DNA of 22,529 bases, from positions 1-22,529 of the forward strand of contig JAQTPO010000015.1 of NCBI GenBank assembly GCA_028712845.1, written 5' to 3'. The translations under genes and the position numbers were made by a program. The notes beneath the pieces are model-generated. The model was given only the letters and a program-made list of their open reading frames with translations. It was not told the DNA's origin and did not search any database. The stretch is from Dehalococcoidales bacterium (GTDB lineage: Bacteria; Chloroflexota; Dehalococcoidia; Dehalococcoidales; Fen-1064). Of the stretch, positions 21,597-22,529 are shown one piece after another; within the stretch, counting starts at the first letter, position 1; every line of letters starts with the position of its first letter.

Positions 21597-22349
21597 TTAC
21601 GCTCCCAGATTTCTCAAACCGCCAACGATATAGTTCTGTCCTGAAATATAGTCAGCCTCAGCCGATGCCAGAAAAGCCACCATCGCCGCTATCTCTTCCG
21701 GCTTACCCCGCCGTCCGAGACCGGTCGACCGCTCCATCTCCTTAAGAACCTCGGGTGATAACCGGGACCTGCCGACATCGATGACACCGGGGGAAACACA
21801 ATTGACCAATATCCCGTACCGGGCAACCTCTTTAGCCAGCGCCATAGAGAAGCCAATGATGCCGGCTTTGGCGGCGGAGTAATCAACAGCATTGAACGTG
21901 CCGATTACGCCGGAGATAGATGCAATATTTACAATCTTGCCGGTCTGCCGCTCAACCATGTGATTAATGACTGCCCGGGTGCAATTGCGCACTCCTTTCA
22001 GATTCCTACCGATTACATAATCCCACACTTCTTCCACTGAATCCTTGAAAAGGGACCGCCTTTTAAAATCAGCTCCGCCGGCATTATTGACCAGTATATC
22101 TATTTTCCCGAATTCCGCCAGAGCGGCATTAGCCATTGCTTCTGCCTCTGCGCTCTTACTGACATCGGTTTTCGTCGCTATTGCCCTGTGTCCTTTTGCT
22201 TCTAATTCCTGAACAACTTTCTGTGCTCCCTCAAAATCAATATCCCCCACAACCACAGCCGCGCCTTCTTCAGCCAGACGAAAGGCAATTGCTTTTCCGA
22301 TTCCGTAAGCTCCACCAGTGACAATTGCAACTTTGTTCTCCAGCCTCAT
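21597..22349 (-). CDS. Short-chain dehydrogenase/reductase (SDR)
   Basis: About 250 residues, classical SDR. NAD(P)-binding TGGAYGIGKAIA near the N-terminus, with an acidic residue after the second strand (VVVGDIDF) pointing to NAD(H). NNAGG follows, then the catalytic Ser in NIASISGVIG and Tyr/Lys in DYSAAKAG, and a substrate-side YISGQNYIVGG ending. I start at ATG 22349, with AAGGAGAT about 9 nt upstream; a TTG two codons earlier is too close to that site. Oxidises or reduces an alcohol/ketone, possibly a 3-hydroxyacyl-CoA, given the crotonase next door, but the substrate is not determined. It lies about 38 bp downstream of the amidohydrolase-like gene, probably in one operon. Confidence 0.93.
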   Translation of the reverse strand: MRLENKVAIVTGGAYGIGKAIAFRLAEEGAAVVVGDIDFEGAQKVVQELEAKGHRAIATKTDVSKSAEAEAMANAALAEFGKIDILVNNAGGADFKRRSLFKDSVEEVWDYVIGRNLKGVRNCTRAVINHMVERQTGKIVNIASISGVIGTFNAVDYSAAKAGIIGFSMALAKEVARYGILVNCVSPGVIDVGRSRLSPEVLKEMERSTGLGRRGKPEEIAAMVAFLASAEADYISGQNYIVGGLRNLGA

Positions 22350-22387
22350 CTTCAATATCTCCTTAATTATTCGAATTCTTGCAGACG

Positions 22388-22528
22388 CTATTTAGCTGTC
22401 CCTTTTTTATTCAGTTTGAAGATACGGGCGGCATTACCCCCCAGGATAGCATTCACTTCTTCATGGCTGAAGGCAATGCCATCGTTTCCTCTGACGGTCA
22501 ATCCCTTGATGGTGTCTATCCATTGTTT
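22388..22528 (-). CDS. Amidohydrolase-family protein, C-terminal part
   Basis: The last 46 codons of a minus-strand gene that enters from the right edge and stops at TAG 22390-22388. The segment contains TVRGNDGIAFSHEEVNAILG followed by GNAARIFKLNKK, the typical C-terminus of amidohydrolase-2 (TIM-barrel metal-dependent hydrolase or decarboxylase) proteins, where the ILGGNAARLL motif is characteristic. The metal ligands are outside the window, so reaction type cannot be judged. It is upstream of, and probably co-transcribed with, the SDR gene. Confidence 0.7.
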   Translation of the reverse strand, partial: KQWIDTIKGLTVRGNDGIAFSHEEVNAILGGNAARIFKLNKKGTAK

Positions 22529-22529
22529 T

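Overview
The window reads as one contig from an anaerobic bacterium, most likely a Chloroflexi/Dehalococcoidia-type genome. That is an inference from the mix of gene types: several crotonases, a CooC-like ATPase next to MobB and an IscU-like scaffold, a class 1B AdoMet decarboxylase, and intergenic DNA packed with small hairpin repeats. No marker gene was available to settle the taxonomy. Core genes look moderately GC-rich. Two stretches (about 4.07-6.1 kb and 15.4-17.4 kb) look AT-rich by eye and carry accessory genes.

Layout. (1) 1-4003, plus strand: an arsenic/thiol-redox cluster. It holds the end of a DGC-domain protein, a shortened MoaD/ThiS-like protein, a thioredoxin-coupled arsenate reductase (ArsC), a lipoprotein thioredoxin, CcdA, two small conserved-looking proteins, a composite of dispersed repeats, and an ACR3 arsenite exporter. 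ArsC makes arsenite and ACR3 expels it. CcdA can pass electrons across the membrane to the outward-facing thioredoxin. (2) 4067-5991, minus strand: a tight two-gene FRG-domain plus DUF262 operon, the best candidate for an undescribed defence module. (3) 6000-8506: two crotonases separated and preceded by dense hairpin repeats. (4) 8516-10766, minus strand: an EamA transporter and speD-speE (polyamine synthesis). (5) 11241-15170, minus strand: CooC-like ATPase, MobB, IscU/NifU-like scaffold, Mrp-type ATPase and a YggS-type PLP protein, a metallocofactor-handling neighbourhood.

(6) 15301-19040: an intact tRNA-Pro(GGG) with its terminator, a HigBA-type toxin-antitoxin pair, an unknown gene, an XRE regulator, a small Cys-rich ORF, and MgtE. 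The far end carries a tRNA-Pro relic that repeats the last 17 nt of the intact tRNA and is followed by a near-copy of its terminator. This resembles either an old tRNA-targeted island or a decayed duplicate tRNA. (7) 19157-22529: rimO, a third and atypical crotonase, then on the minus strand an SDR dehydrogenase and the end of an amidohydrolase-type protein.

The most distinctive signal outside genes is the repeats. Several families keep their stem pairing while the stem bases change together, and one is built of 14-nt mini-hairpins, some with UNCG-type loops, spaced exactly 19 nt apart. They lie in or near the leaders of acr3 and the first crotonase. No rRNA, CRISPR array, transposase or integrase was seen.
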